Shown piece after piece: positions 36,110 to 49,520 of a stretch of 64,000 nucleotides of DNA. Position 1 is the stretch's first letter; every line of letters starts with the position of its first letter. The DNA is from Scleroderma bovista. Its lineage: Eukaryota > Basidiomycota > Agaricomycetes > Boletales > Sclerodermataceae. The stretch lies in assembly GCA_037178675.1 (NCBI GenBank), contig JAYMGJ010000061.1, positions 1-64,000 of the forward strand, read 5' to 3'. The notes under the pieces are model-generated. The model was not told the origin of the DNA. It did not search any database and saw only the letters and a program-made list of their open reading frames with translations. The position numbers were made by a program, and so were the translations under genes.

Positions 36110-37277
36110 ATGAACTACCATCCCAACTTTCCTCCAAGCCTCTCTATATCACCCACCGTGCTCCAAGAGTATAGTATCACCACCAGCAACGCCTTTGGAA
36201 TCGCAGCCCAGCGCGACGCGATCGAGAAGTACGGTATCGCAGGCAGGGTCTGGTAAATCCCTCGCTCTCTTTCTGACCACGTCCGAATGTGGGTTTGTTG
36301 AAGATAGATCTGTGTGTGTGGGCAGGGAAGCTGCGCTCGCCATGTGCGAGTACGCTGATCATCTTTCCAACAATGCTTGTCTGCATCCCTTGGAGTTCGA
36401 CCCACCATTTTTCGATTGCGAGGAAGCGGGTGAGCTTCCTGTGCTTGTCGAATTAGGCTCTGGGACGGGAATCGTCGCAGGGCGAATCGCAGACTCCATG
36501 TTCTTCCCGGAGGACGGAATCATAGTCGCAACAGATCTACCAGATGTGTGCCCCCTGCTAGAGAAGAACCTCCGCAAGCAAGGATCTGTATCCTCCCTTT
36601 CCACTTCCTCCAAGGGATCGAGGGTGCTCGTGCGGCCCCTAGCTTGGGGAAATATAGACCATGCTATCTCGATCGCGCAAGAACTGGGCTTGTGCAGAAA
36701 TACGAGTACGATCTGTGGCTCACGGACGCCTTGTGTTCCTGGACTTACTCACATCATCCGTAGCGACCTTGTGGGTATTCATTTCCGATTGGACGTTAGA
36801 GACTTCAAATCGCTTTCCCCACAGGTGTACTTCCCAGAACTCTTCGCACCTCTCCTGCGCACGCTTATCCATCTTACCTCACTGTCCTGCCCAACCTCAG
36901 TGGACAGCAAACCTGTCAAAATCGTCATATCATACAAAATACGAAGTCTTCCGAAAGAATCGCCATTCTGGAGTGCGTTTGGACTGTGGTTTGCTTTCCA
37001 ACCTGTTCTCTTTCGTCGGGGCGCGACGCGTTGCAATGACGGCGGTATGGCAGAAGAACTTGGTGAATGGTGGTCTAATTTTGGTGCCGTCGACGCTGAT
37101 AGCCAAGACCGCATATTCATCTTTGTTGCGTATCGCCGCCCCGAGTCGTTCGCATGGGAAGTTCCGCCCTCCGACTGGGATCTCATCGACGGGGTTGGCG
37201 CCAGGGGCACACCCGCAAGAAAGGGGGATGACACGTTCGAGACACTGTTGTTCATGGCGATGGAGGGTGTAGAGTGA
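36110..37277 (+). CDS. Family-16 (METTL21-like) lysine methyltransferase
   Basis: Seven-beta-strand SAM-dependent methyltransferases of this group methylate lysines, often on elongation factors or chaperones. Three exons (introns 36253-36325, 36771-36824) give 346 aa. Residues near the splice read GRVWEAALAMCEYA, matching the W-x-A-A entry helix. Motif I is VLVELGSGTGIVAGRIA, followed by IIVATDLPDVCPLLEKNLR (motif post-I and the acidic ribose ligand). LVRPLAWGN and HIIRSDLVYFPELFAPLLRT follow, where the family D-x-V-Y-F-P-E-L block is restored only by the second intron. The end holds FGLWFAFQPV, FIFVAYRRPES and a final ETLLFMAM. Fungal relatives include EFM-type enzymes; the exact substrate is not readable. 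Start ATG 36110 opens MNYHPNFPPSL. It follows the NCS1 permease closely on the same strand. Confidence 0.86.
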
Positions 37278-38980
37278 GCGTTGACCAAGCATTTATGCAT
37301 ATCAGCTAGTTCGTTCAATGATCCAGTGCACAAGTAACTTGTAAGCCCGAACAACACTGTGTCCTGAGTCCCGGTGCATCGTACATACTCTCCGTCTGGA
37401 TGGACGAACACACGGCCTTCCAGGGTAAAATGTGAACTTGGTATTTAACCCGATTGGCTTACAGTGACCTACCTCGCATTCAAACTTGTTGCCGCAATCC
37501 GGGAGGTGCCATCTTTATGTGTCTCATCTCATTTCTTCCCTCACCCTCGTCACAGGCTCTCCCCTAATTCCATATTATTATTCTCCGATCTCATGTCTTC
37601 GAGTTCCATACCGTTTGTTAACGTCAAGTTCTATCCGGCCGGAACGAAGTCTGACTTCCACCTCGTCCAACCACCGTACTTTTTGTCTTGCGCAAGATTT
37701 AGTGGGTTTCTCTTCCAACTACCGCGCCTTAGTGTGCGAGAAGACCGGACTTTCGCGAATGTGGTGGTGAACCTCCACCTCGCGTGCAACAGACGGACGA
37801 ACTTGGACCACCAGATCATGCAAAATCGGAAAGCTTTGGAACGTCATTTCCCAGGAGGTACCAGTCGGGCTATAGCATTTGAAGTCCCTGCGGAACAGAT
37901 TCTTGGAGATAGGTGAAAATATGGATTTAGATGAGGCTATTGCGGTGCATCGGTCAGCGTTCAATGGACCTACACCCAGAGGGTCACCCTGATCGTCACA
38001 AGTCACTCTCTTCGCTTGCACTTTGCTTAAGGTGGAGGTACCGAAAATAGGCCATGATCCCCAACTTGCAGCAAGTTAATTCGCTCAGTCAAGCCGCGTT
38101 GGACCGCCGTCCGGCGACTCATTCCGATCGGTCATACTCACTTCATCGCCTCGCACTTCGCTTCTTCTCCAGTACGAAAAACAGGGTACCATAAATGACT
38201 TGGAGGAGGTTGGTCGAGCCGCGTTAGAGCCCTGTTTCCCTGGTACTCTCCGGACATCTTATTAATTTTCACACCGGAGTGGATGATGCACGGTTGAGGG
38301 TTCAACGTTCAGTGAGCATTCACCGCTTAATCAATTCATTACTGCCAGGTTTTTCCTGCCATATGTTATCCATTGTGTCAAATTCATTGAGCTGACTCGA
38401 ATGATACCAGTACTGCAGCTCGTGTCCACATTCAGACGGTGGGCCTAGAGCCCATCAAAGTTGCTTTGTCGCAGACGCTTGAAAACACCGAAAAAAGCAA
38501 TCCCATAATATGATCGGCAGCCTTCGGCAGTCTAATTTACTTGACCCATCCGCCATGACTGATGATAGGCTTCTGCTCATGGAACAACCATTCAGTGCAC
38601 TTTTCTTAACGGAACTACCCCAGAATGAATATAGGAGAATTGCATCTTTTTTGTCACATTCTTGCTCGTCCCAGACTCTGCTGGCGTGTTGAAAGGCGAA
38701 GTTGATACACTGGCTATGGCGTATGTAGTACTGTCCAATATGAATTTAGTACGAAACGCGTGCGTTTGAAACGATACGAAGCACGGCCGCCTGCAACACT
38801 AGTAAGTACTATTGAATATTCGAAGTCAAGGCGTGGCAAAGGTACCGCAGCTAAGCGCTAATTACTTGTCCCTGGTATGTAGTTGTAGTTTAACCTTTTC
38901 AACTTGCCAGGAACTACGCAATCTCTCCACCGTTGCTTCACCCACGCACCACTAAAGATCTAACCATTGTCCAATAAATA
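37278..38980. other. Intergenic with one small possible ORF gene
   Basis: Between the methyltransferase and SFT2 only one ORF has fair composition: ATG 37593 to TGA 37916 on the plus strand, 107 aa, beginning MSSSSIPFVNVKFYPAGTKS and ending AFEVPAEQILGDR. It has no recognised domain and is weak (about 0.25). Another short plus ORF at 38510-38692 is weaker. Otherwise nothing. Confidence 0.35.
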
Positions 38981-39913
38981 ATGGCACCTCCACAAACCAC
39001 AGAACAAAGCTTTAGAAGCAATCTATCCCAGTTCCGATGGGCGAGGGGCGTCACCGATGACTCACAACAGACTCAACAAGCCCAACCCTCGGCGTTTTCG
39101 CGCTTCTACAACGCGGTCTCGGGTGATTATATACCGCTACGCTCCGGCGAACAGTCGAACGAGGAAGAGGCCTGGTTTGCTCTATCGAGATGGGACAGGT
39201 ATTGTAGTGTGGACTGGGCTCCATTCCCCATGTCGTGACGACCGTATTCTAATGGGTATTCCAGGTTACTTGGTTTTGGAGCATGCTTGATCGGAGCAGT
39301 CGTGTGTTTCTTCTTTGCGTTCATGGGACTACCGTGGCTCCCAGTACGCCCAGCAAAGTTTGCACTCGCATTCAGGTGGGCTCCGCTTCACAAGGGACCA
39401 TCACTACTGCTCACTTTCGTTCCGCATATCGCTTTGACAGTGTAGGAAGCCTGCTTGTCATGGTTGGGTGAGCGAATTGCACCTCCAGAAGTTACATGGT
39501 CCGATTCGACTAACCAACCAACTTGCCGCGTTGCGCAGCTTCTCGATCCTAGTCGGACCTGTGAACCACGTCAAGCACTTAATCTCCAAAGAACGCCTGC
39601 CCTTCTCCGTGGTCTACTTCTCCAGTCTGGGACTCACGCTATACTTCTCCCTTGGGGTGAGTTGCAGGTACTCCGCATTGCGTTACTGACTGACGAGACA
39701 CTAGGTGCACTCCTACCTTGGCTCTCTATTAGCTGGTATAGTCCAGGTATGGTTCTTTCGTGTCGGTGTCCTCGATGCATATTGAATATCTTTTCACTGC
39801 AGGTCGTCGCGCTTACCGCCTATGTCCTCGCCTACTTCCCAGGTGGCGCTCAGACTCTCCGTTTTGGAGGACAGATCGCCCTCAGAGGAGCGGGAAGTCT
39901 TCTCCCTTTCTAA
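38981..39913 (+). CDS. SFT2: Vesicle transport protein Sft2 (Got1/Sft2-like)
   Basis: Sft2 is a four-helix Golgi membrane protein acting in fusion of endosome-derived vesicles with the late Golgi. Six exons (introns 39199-39264, 39376-39440, 39468-39538, 39657-39704, 39747-39802) give 208 aa. The cytosolic N-terminus is [20 protein letters not shown] and includes an [17 protein letters not shown] stretch and [13 protein letters not shown]. Four helices follow: [52 protein letters not shown] and [19 protein letters not shown]. The loop between helices 2 and 3 ([15 protein letters not shown]) is the conserved Sft2 element. Helix 4 ends in [13 protein letters not shown]. Splice phases close throughout. 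It is convergent with NUP192, 254 bases away. Confidence 0.93.
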
Positions 39914-40167
39914 TTCCATCCACCTGTTCGAGCCCCCTTGTAAGTACTCAGCGTAACCTAGTATTTATCTACCCCACATCAGATCCTTGTTTATCTACCA
40001 TCCAACATGATCCACAATTACTTCGATGGCTGCAAACCAATGAGCAAGATTGCAATTGACAATGAAGCCCTTGAAGCTTCTGTTTTTGAGTAACTACAGT
40101 AATGTAAAAATGCAAAATTGAATATCAGGTGAAGAGGCGGAGATGTACGACCCTGATACCCAGCTAT

Positions 40168-43100
40168 CTATTCAAGCACATCATGCAGCCCAGTTGTATC
40201 TCTTAGTCTCCGGGACATAATATCAATGTATCCCTGATATGACGGCCAGTCCGCTCCAACGTTGTCCGCATTCTGTATCATCACCATCATCACTCACGAG
40301 TTGACAGTTAGGGCATACTACTACTCACTAAATTGAGATTGGATATCTTCACCAACGGGCCCACGAGCTTCTTGCCCACCTCCGACTTGAATGACTCTGC
40401 ATCTGGCGCAGGAAGAAGGCGCATGGACGACTTGAGGTTGGGGGGTTGGGGGGCAGCAGGGTACGCTGGATCAGTTTCGATGTAGCTGGCAACATGTCGC
40501 CAAAGCAGGAGCAATAGCATTTCGATGGTTCCTAATGCGGTCTTTACCTCGTCTTGCATTTCGGTCTTGAGACGAGAGTATTCTTGGCGGATCAGTAGCC
40601 GCTTTTGCGTCATGTCGAAGTCCTGGAGGAACGCGGTGTCAGGGATGTGAACGATCTGTAGGAAACTGATTAGCGCTTGGAGCACCCCACAACATATGTG
40701 CATCGCTCGCCTCTTCGATATTGTCCACCCGGATATTGTCTCTTGACGACAGTTCGGCTGACAGATCAGCGGTCTGCTTCAATGCACCGGCGAGATCGTC
40801 ACAGAGATCGTTCAACGTTTCAATTGCTTTGCCGACAGTGGGAATCGTAGCAATGAACCTCGATGGTCGCTCATCATGGCGAGGTACCGAAAGAACAGGG
40901 GAAATTACTAGAGTGATCTCCGGCTCTACATCAAGATGGTAACATTGTCAGACAAGTTTGTCAACTAATCTCGAAATGTTGCGCACCCGTAAAGTCGCTC
41001 GCAGCGCCGAGATATTCAATAACAGCTCTTCGCAACAAAAGCACCTTGTGTCGAACGGCGGCATCGAATTTGGTCTCGGAAATGTGCCCAGGGGCAAAGA
41101 CACCTGCATCGAGGACTTCGCTGTTAGTCTGCGGCTTGACAAATCTACACCAATTTTCTTGGCCGAGGCATCTTGCAGCCAAGCCCAGGATCGCACCATG
41201 GACTCCACCAAAGCCAGTATTCATGGACGCCTATCTTCTTTTAGCTGGTATCCAGTAGAAGTCACCCGTCACTCACTAGCTCTGATTTGGGTACATAGGG
41301 CAGGAGGTTCCCACTGAGCGAGACTAGTAGATGGACCTCTTCAACGTACGACAAGCCAATCTCCTCAGAGTCATTCTTGAGCAAGATTATGATCGTATCT
41401 CTATGACTAGACAAGAAGTCAAGTGCCTAATTCCAAGAAGGTCAGTGCAAAAGAAGTTAAACATCGCGATCGTCCACTCACTTGATGACTAGCGGTTGCA
41501 TGCTTCACACCAAGTGAAGCTAGCATAGCAACGACTAGCTGCAAAGCAGGCATAAAGAGCTGGTGATAACGCTGGATCGCAGACGGAAGGAAAGAGTCAT
41601 GCTCTGTTAACCGTGTTAAACACTTCCGCCAACTAGTCTAGAACGTGCACTGACCCATGAATAATTGATCAGCTTCCGGTCTCGTGTCCAAAAACTCGCA
41701 TTGTGCAAGAATGGGTAGTATCTGTGCTTCAAGGAGGCGTTCAGCTCCGTGCCTAATCTGGGCCATCCGCGTAAATAGTGACATTTTCGCCTCATACACG
41801 TAGAGCGGATTCAAATCGTCTGCAAGATCAGTCAATAGCCGGTCCCAGTAAAAGTCATGACATTCCTCACCAGGATCAGGCTTCAGAACATGTTGCAATG
41901 GCATCTCCGCCTCCTTCAAGCTTCTGACAAAGTTCGACAGGTACCCATGCCGAACCAATGCCGTCAACAGCGTCCGCGACTTCTCTGCACGGCAAAGGTT
42001 GACAAGCGAATCCAAAAGTGTGAACGCGACCGTCTTCCACACCTCCGTGCCGTCGATCGCATCACGGGATATCACGTTGATCAGTCGGTCTGTTACGCTC
42101 TTCATGACAGACAACGAACCGCCCTCTAGGGCATTAATGCTCAAAACAGGCTTCCCTCTTGGCGACGGGCTGCCTCGCGCAGACTGGCTGTCGGAGAGTG
42201 ACAGGTCTTCCCTCGAATTTAGTGCTGATAATGAGAGAGACATGGATCGTCGACCGATAGCGTTAACAGATGCCGTCGTATTCGCTCCTTGATCGTCCGC
42301 AGATACAAGATACAGATAATTGATCAAGCAGGCATAGAGGTTGCCACGTACGAGCTCCGAGCGATCGTTGTCCAATATGCATTGAAGGAGGCTACGCAAA
42401 AGAGCATACAATCGTTCTTCCGGCAATGAGCCAGCCTCAGGGTCGCCTCCTGCAGACTGGAGCATAATCTGATAGCGTCGATCCTCTCGGAGTTTTGTGA
42501 TGATCGTCAAGATTGCTTCCGAGAGCAAAATGGCCGTCCGCTCCTGGACGTCAGATTGGATAAGGGAAGGGAGAACGTGCAGAAGGTCAAAAAGCATGCT
42601 TTCCCGACGATCATGGGCTAGTCTGTTGAAGCACTTCATCAGAGTCATGTCCAAAAGCCTGCGCCACGACTCATAACCACTAGCGACAGCAGATGAGACC
42701 TCCCGTCGGTGATTCTCGATAGCGCAACTTTCCAAGATGTATGTCGTCTCTGCATTCAGCCTCTCTGCTTGTGCATTCGTCGTGATTTGTCCTTGTACGT
42801 GGAGAGAACGAGACGCAGTCGTCAGCAGCGACATCAACGCCAATTTGTCGACGATTTCACACCCAGTTGCGTCGGGGCGAATACATGAGTGGAGGTTGAG
42901 AGACGCAAGAAATTCCAAGTCGACAGGATGGACAGAGAGACTGTCCGACCAGTCAAAGTTCAATGACCGGACGAAATCAATAATGCGTAGCTGCGACTGC
43001 CCGATGTCTTTGAATGGCTGCATAATCCCGTCTTCCCAGTCAATGTCAACATCATGTGGATCTTCGGTGCCGAACAGAATCTGGATGATATCAAGCACGC

Positions 43101-46100
43101 TCTTGTGCAGCCCCTTGTTCGTCAACACATGTAACTCCAGCGCCGCAAGATCCAATATCCTCGACCGCAGGCCTATGAATGCGCGAAGTGTTGGAACGTT
43201 GGTCAGCACGCGTGCCCCATCGTCATACAGTACTTCTATCAGGGGCGCGGTAGTTGATTCGGGAACTTTGGATGGGACTGCAGCGAGATGCCGCACGAAG
43301 AAGTCCTCGCGCGTACGCAAGTAGCGCATCATAGCATCTGACGTCCGCGGATGTACGCACAAGTTATGGATCACGCTGTAGCACTTGTCCGCCAGCGCCG
43401 GAAGTACAGTGAACAGTGGTTCCATCGATGCCATGGCTCTCCTTTCCCTATCCTTCCCCTTCCCGCGTACCACAGGCACACCAACATTGATCAGATCAAT
43501 AATGACATGGGCGCATGTACGGTGCGCGCCAAGTGCATGGGGGTCCTGAATCTGATAATTGGTCTCTGAGCTACCGAAGAGGAGGAAATGGGCAATGTTT
43601 GGGTGGGGTCGGTCAGTGCGGGTGTTGCGGGCGAGCAGATCGAGCGTTGCGCTCCTTATTGCCTGATCTAGTGGCTCATGTGTCTCTCTGTCAGGCGCAC
43701 CAGCACCAGTAGCCTGTTCAGCATACCCTTCGGCAGCGCTTACATCGTCCGCCGAGTCCGATTCAAGCAACTGCCGGAAACCGCTCAAAATCCGTTCAGA
43801 ATCACTGCTGCGTTCGATGAGATTGAGCATGGTCTGCACTGGTAGGGATCCCGTGAGCTGGGTGATAATCTTGACTGCAAGAAGTACAAGCTCCGGATGG
43901 GCCGGGTACACCGCGTATGTTGCAATAGCAGGAATGTATCGCGGACCGTATGCCAGCGCCTGGTCAAATCGCGTATAATATGAGCGTGGATGGACTGTGG
44001 CTGCGAGGGGTACAGTGTCGAGCTCGCCGATGAGTGGTAACAATAAATCGAGGAAAATATCTTGAATCTCGAGCACCCGCTGCGTGATGCGGAGTACGCG
44101 GACGATCGTGTTGCGAAGGCCAGGCTCTCCTTCAGCCAAGTCCTTCTCAAACCCTTCGGCGCCATCGACAATGTATGACAGGATACTCGCCTGTAATGGT
44201 GAGTCTGTCAGGAGCCGCGACACTACCTCATATCCTGGATGAGTCAGCAGCGGGACTACGTCCTCCCGCCTCAACACACACTCCTCCCCTGTCCTCAGTA
44301 AACTCTCTACCTCCCAACTGGCGAGGGCGCGCTCTACAAACTTGAGGCATAGATCGTTCATTCGCCACCGTTCCGAGGGGCGCAAATACTCCCTCCTTGG
44401 GATATTCGCAAAAACATTGTCGACAACGAAGCTCACATACGGCCCGATACCAGGTACGCGGTATGGCTGACCGAGGCTGTCCGGGATTGTGTTCAAAGAC
44501 TCCGCGTCCGTGAGGAGGGCCTTTGGTGAGAGACGCTTAGGCGTATGAAGCAGCGCGCTAAGTAGATTTAGGAACGGAATGGTAGCAGGATAGAGTTTAT
44601 ACGCCGCCTCGACCTCGTCCAATTCCACCTCGACTCCCTTGACAGGAGAGAGCATCACGCCACCCACCCTCCCCGCGCTTGATCCCGCCCGTACGTTGAT
44701 GACCTCGAGCCTCTCCATGAGCATCCACACATTTCTGCACAGCTCAACACCCGCAGAGCCAGCCCCAGGTTCACAGAACGACGCTAGAGTGTCGAATATA
44801 GCGCCCTTGAGCTCGAGCGGGATGCCAAGGGGCAGGAGAGAAATAAGCGTCTGGATAGCGCGGAACTGTGCATTGTTCGCGATTGCAAGGCGTACGGCGA
44901 CCGAGTATAGTACAACTGTCGATAGCAGACGAAGGAAGGCCTGCGAAAGGAGCACCTCTTTTGGCCCAATGATGATCTGTGGCGCAGACTGCGATGCAGC
45001 GTTTGTTTGCGAGCCAAATCCGCCGAAGGACGCTGCGAGGGATTGTTGAGGAGGCTGATTTGCGCGCGCCGGAGGTGAGGGTGACGCCCATGACTCGAGA
45101 AGGGAGAATATAGTAGCCCAGGAAACGACCTGACCTGCATTATAATGTGACGAACCTGACGCGGCCGGAAGACTGCTGCCAAGGATGACTTCCCCTCCAC
45201 CACGTGCCAAAAAGTTGTACGCCAGCTCACTGCACTGCTGGCCTTTGGCTAGACCGCTTAGCATGTCATAGAGCGCTGTCATCATACCGATATCCCGAAC
45301 CTGTGTGGACCAGACCGCCCACTGGAGAAACGAGGGAAGTTTACCGGTCGTTATTTCCGTCACCTCGATGTACGAGGGGCGCCTTTCATCAACAAATGGA
45401 GTCGCACCCCAGAATTGCAAAGCGCGCTCAGGTGGTAGGGTCGAATACAGTATCCCAATAAAGGTATACAACATGGCGATATCATTCCGCGGCGCAGCTT
45501 GGCCTTCAGTGTCCGCAATGGAAGATACAGTAGATCTGAACATCCTTGCACGGTCTGTCCGCGAGCTTGCAAGTACATCTTCCTGCCTCTGTTTGATTTT
45601 GCGCAGCTCCGAGCTCGCATACGTGATCAGGGATCGCACAAGCACGTCGAACGCGTTGAGGACGACGAGTTTGAATTCTTCCACTGGTGGTTCACGCTGC
45701 AGATCCTGCTCTGGCGTAACTTGAACGAGGTGTGCGTATGAACTGGGCAGCGAACTGTATGACCGCTTCTGGAGCTGAATGAGGGCAGTGACGAGGTACG
45801 GGAATGCGTCGCCTTGCACTGCGTTCCATATCTGTGATTCAAGTTCTTCTGTCTTGAACCCTTCCTGGTTTTCCAAAGATGAATCACGATGACGCGTTTC
45901 GGTCATGAAGAGCGTCCATTTCAGTGTGACGACAGCTTTCAAGCCTGCATCTTCCCAGTTGGAAGGACCAAGCTTATTTTTCATAAATGATATCATGGAC
46001 TTGTCCGTGGCGAGACTTCGGCGCACTCTACCAACATATGTCTGAGGGTCGGCGGGGTCAAAGGCGGCGAGGATGGCGGTAACTATGTAGAACGTCATGG

Positions 46101-46984
46101 AGTCATTTGCGTTGGCGGATATCCAGTCGATCGCTCTTTGAATATCGGTTGAGGAAAAGTATCCGAGGCAGGCGAGTTGGTAGTATACGGTGGATAGATG
46201 TCGTCGTTCGTATTTGAGAGAGTCGTAACGCGCGTTCAACACGTCGTAGCCAAGTCTAGGCTGAACGCCTGTAGCTGGGTAAACGAAGGACTCGACACCA
46301 AGGAAACTGCAACTTGCCTGAGCCAGGGGGGACCGTGTTGCTAGTGGCACTCTGTTTTGCGGCGGATGCATCGGAGACAGCGTTGCCCAAAGACTCAATT
46401 TCTTTGAATATTCGATATGCCAATGACACGTCCCTTCCGTCCAATTTGACCGTCGGAACCAGTTCCTGCCTCAGGAATGTTTCAAGCCTGACATACAACC
46501 TCGGTGTGTCTGGCACCTGGGCAGAATCTGCAGCCTCAAATAGGAAGCGCAGACAGTCGACGAGATGACGGCGTCTCTTGTGGAATTCGACCACGGTTGC
46601 CTCCATTGCGGTGACCGAGTCGATGTTGGAGTTCTGTGCCATGATTGAGTGCAGTATACTGGCAACATATTTCTCCGAGCACTTCAATTGCTGGGCGAGG
46701 AATATCGCCTGTTGAGCAAAGTCTGCGTTCACTGCGAGCGATCTTCCATTAAGTGTGACCCTTCCTGGAGTAAAAACGCGTTTGTGAATGGACGGTACCA
46801 AAATGAAGACGAACGTACCGATCTGTAGTTCTCGTTGTTCCTGCGGTGAACTTGGACCGACATCAAAGAGGTTTTGTAGACGAGACTTTTGCAGCATGAG
46901 CTCATCAAAGAGATCCTGTTCGCCATGGCCGTGCGAGCTAAGAGTCGTCAACAGTTCGCTCCTCAGCCTCGATATCGACTCCAT
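40168..46984 (-). CDS. NUP192: Scaffold nucleoporin Nup192/Nup205
   Basis: Nup192 is a giant alpha-solenoid of the inner ring of the nuclear pore complex, binding Nic96 and Nup53. Nine exons with eight introns (46765-46818, 46269-46317, 41604-41654, 41427-41481, 41231-41276, 40926-40986, 40656-40728, 40273-40328) give about 2123 aa, near the family's upper size. The N-terminus MESISRLRSELLTTL leads to the conserved VTLNGRSLAVNADFAQQAIF and LKCSEKYVASILHS. A single exon of 4614 bases (46268-41655) holds most of the solenoid (YYQLACLGYFSSTDIQRAID, SLNLHSCIRPDATG). The C-terminal exons include DSFLPSAIQRYHQLFMPALQ, TGFGGVHGAILGLAARCLGQ and a final DWPSYQGYIDIM. Intron 2 fits only as a GC-AG intron (GCAAGT donor). 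Intron 7 is less certain: donor GTGGAC, or possibly a later one. Start ATG 46984. Confidence 0.95.
46269..46317 (-). other. GC-AG intron of NUP192
   Basis: On the minus strand the 49 bases start GCAAGT and end CTACAG. Removing them joins NTVPPGS to GVQPRLGYDVLNA in frame. No GT donor in the neighbourhood joins the two long open frames. Confidence 0.75.
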
Positions 46985-47836
46985 GGAAAACAACAAGTCA
47001 CTGACTTCACAAATCGAGGGGAGGATGAACTGTGTGCGAAGAAATTGCCATATCTGGTTCATATGACCCCTGAATATCCTCCACACAAAAAAACGGGTGA
47101 ATACTGAATACTACGTCTCACACTCGCGAGAAGGCAAGACCACCACGCAGATCAGGTTAAGACGAGCGCAAAGCGACAGTTTGAAGCCCTATGCTGGCCT
47201 TTCCAGCATTTTGGATTGATCAGCCCCTGTGAATCCAGCTTCCTCGGGAAGACAGCGAAGGACTTAGTATGCCACCATGCAACGTCACACTTTGTGAAGT
47301 AGTAATGACACCGATACCGCCTGAATTACTGTCACTGGTACTGACCTGGTGGGCACCTTTTCAGTACTCCGAGTTTGCTGCACATTTTTGCGACACCGAT
47401 TTTCAATACTCTAGGTTTTCCGGAACTAATATTCAGTTCCCTGAGCCCATTAAGCCACAATGAACATCACCCAGAATCCGGTGTTCACTGTTGCATAGCC
47501 CATATTTTCTGCCGGATCGTCGAAGGTGAGTTACTAATCAGATGTCACTAGCAGCCAACCTGGATACCTGTCAAATGTATACGAGATTGTCATCACTGAT
47601 CCACAAATTTTGTGGTAATGAGTTTTCCTTCAATAGTCCACTGGGGACACGATCATTTGATTGACCATCAGATGCAAAACTAACATTCCAAATAGTACCA
47701 CGGCCCTCCGACGGACATCCCAGGACGCATGCTAAATGTATTATTGAGAAGTAGGTTATGTAAAACAAGTCAGCAGTTAAGCACCATGTTAGAAGAAACA
47801 ATTGTACTAACTGTGGTCTTTTATGACATTGTGCGC
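46985..47836. other. Intergenic, nothing firm
   Basis: NUP192 upstream region and the 3' side of the small minus-strand gene. A minus ORF at 47801-47571 reads weakly protein-like (GTIWNVSFASDGQSND) but cannot be linked to a gene. Confidence 0.35.
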
Positions 47837-48448
47837 TCAGCCTTGCCCCGGGGGTTGAAGTAATACCGCCGAAGCATCTAAGAAAGACCTAATCAGTGTA
47901 AAAAAAATAGTCAAATACCGGTCCGGCCATAGAGCCCGGAGGACATCAACCGCTTACCTGGTCGAGATTACTTCCGGAGATTTGCAAAGGGGGATCGTCA
48001 CGGGTCCAATGGCTTCTCGGTCACAAACACGCGCGAAAGGAGCTACTCTGGTAGTACGTGGACTGTCTCCCCAAGTGAGAACGCCACAGAGGCCTGCTCC
48101 GCTCCATGTCGACACAATTGGCTCCCTTAGCACAGGGCTAAGACCAGTAAACAAACCTGGACAATCTCCCACACTTCAGTTGATACTCCAACCGCAATTC
48201 TTTTTAAAAAAATGCAAGAACCTACCCAGCAGCACCTCCGGATGCAACCCAATATGCTCGAATTGCATTGTATATAGATCTGTAGACCCTCTAAGTTCCT
48301 GGCTGGCTTTCCAGCTTTGTATAGCCGCTGGTGTGATGAGTGCACCAAAAACGACCCGGATCAACGAACCGATCCTAACAAATACCGTGTGCTCCTGAAC
48401 GAGTGCCGCACAAGCAGTCAGTGCATATCCCAGAAGCCTGGGCACCAT
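47837..48448 (-). CDS. Small uncharacterised protein, hydrophobic N-terminal half
   Basis: Three exons (48448-48226, 48156-47958, 47888-47837) with two 69-base introns (donors GTAGGT and GTAAGC; acceptors TCCAG and ATTAG) close in phase to 157 aa. The start MVPRLLGYALTACAALVQEH and FVRIGSLIRVVFGALITPAA suggest one or two membrane segments, followed by IQSWKASQELRGSTDLYTMQ. The second half (WSGAGLCGVLTWGDSPRTTR, then KSPEVISTR) is polar. I do not recognise a family. An upstream minus ORF (48687-48418) overlaps in another frame and could be an alternative N-terminus, or leader. Moderate confidence rests on splice consistency and hydrophobic pattern only. Confidence 0.42.
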
Positions 48449-48659
48449 GCCACTGGAATGAGCACTGACTTCTCGTGCGCGTTTGGCTCAGACTCATCAG
48501 TAGAATTCTCGCCGTTCTCACCCGTACCAACTGAGGCCCCCTGGGGCGAACCTGGTGGACGGAAGAACTGGGCTACCCAGATGGTAACAGTCATCGTTAT
48601 CATTCGCCACAGCAGCTGCACTGGCTGCTGAGGCAGGTCATCATTTGTTGCTGACTGCA

Positions 48660-48960
48660 GGCTGTCCAGAGTGGTGGTAGTCGTCAACGCCGCCCATTGC
48701 TGATGAGCTGCCTATGGTGGTGGTGATCTTCATCATATATACATCACTGAAACGGAGTTGCTTCGGGAGATTGTTGCCGTCGTCAACACCTGTTTCCGTA
48801 GCAGCAGAACTGACCGACAAATAGCCTATGGTGGCGGTCGTTGTCATCGCCGTTCATCAATGACTGGTTGCAGCTGGCTGCCCACGATCGTCGCTGTCAT
48901 TCCGGATCGTGCAGAAGCTCACCCAGCTTGTCCGTTGTTGTCGTTGCCGTCTGTGGGTAT
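48660..48960. repeat. Imperfect tandem repeat, GT/CA-triplet rich
   Basis: The block GTCGTCAAC.. followed by CCTATGGTGG(T/C)GGT occurs at about 48680-48725 and again, diverged, at about 48779-48840, offset 99-114 bases. The surroundings are rich in GGT/CGT/CATC triplets, giving spurious ORFs on both strands. Confidence 0.45.
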
Positions 48961-49520
48961 CTCGATCTGCTAGGTGTTGGCATGGTTGTGGACACGTACG
49001 CTGAGCCGGGTGGAGGTGTGGGAAGAGAGTGGGGTATATAGAATGTTGTGCGCAAGTGGCTCTGTAGTGTGTGTATTCGTTATTTGACATTGGATTTTAG
49101 AGAACAGGATAAGAGATGGGCCAGCAGACTTAGTCACAACTCAGAGTGGCAGAAGGAAAGGTAGTAAACGGGTAACAGCGTGCCGGCAGACCGCCGGCCC
49201 GGGAATGGTGCGCGTTGTTTCATCTTGCTCCGTCCTGGAACTCACAACCAGTACTGAGCGGACACAGCTGCAAAAAGTTATATAGTTGTTACACATAGTA
49301 CAGAGTATTAATGCTTGGGTAGTATACAGTGATCAAGAAAGAAGGGTCATACATGGCATGAGGTGAGCGGTGTTCGTGTGGTGATGAGAAAAAAACAGTA
49401 AGAAAACGAAGGTCGAAGGTGAAATTAAATAGGACAGGGAATTAAGGATTAACCGGTGATGAAGTCCCAGGGAATGAACGGGGATATATGTAAGGATTAA
49501 CAAGTACCGCCATATAGCGA

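Noticed and set aside
40656..40728. Alternative GC donor (GAG|GCGAGC) for NUP192 intron 7
   Set aside because: GCGAGC is a poor GC donor; the GTGGAC donor keeps the same phase. Not decisive, so the intron is marked uncertain.
42737..43324. 195-codon plus-strand ORF inside NUP192
   Set aside because: Antisense to the 4.6 kb nucleoporin exon; no independent support.
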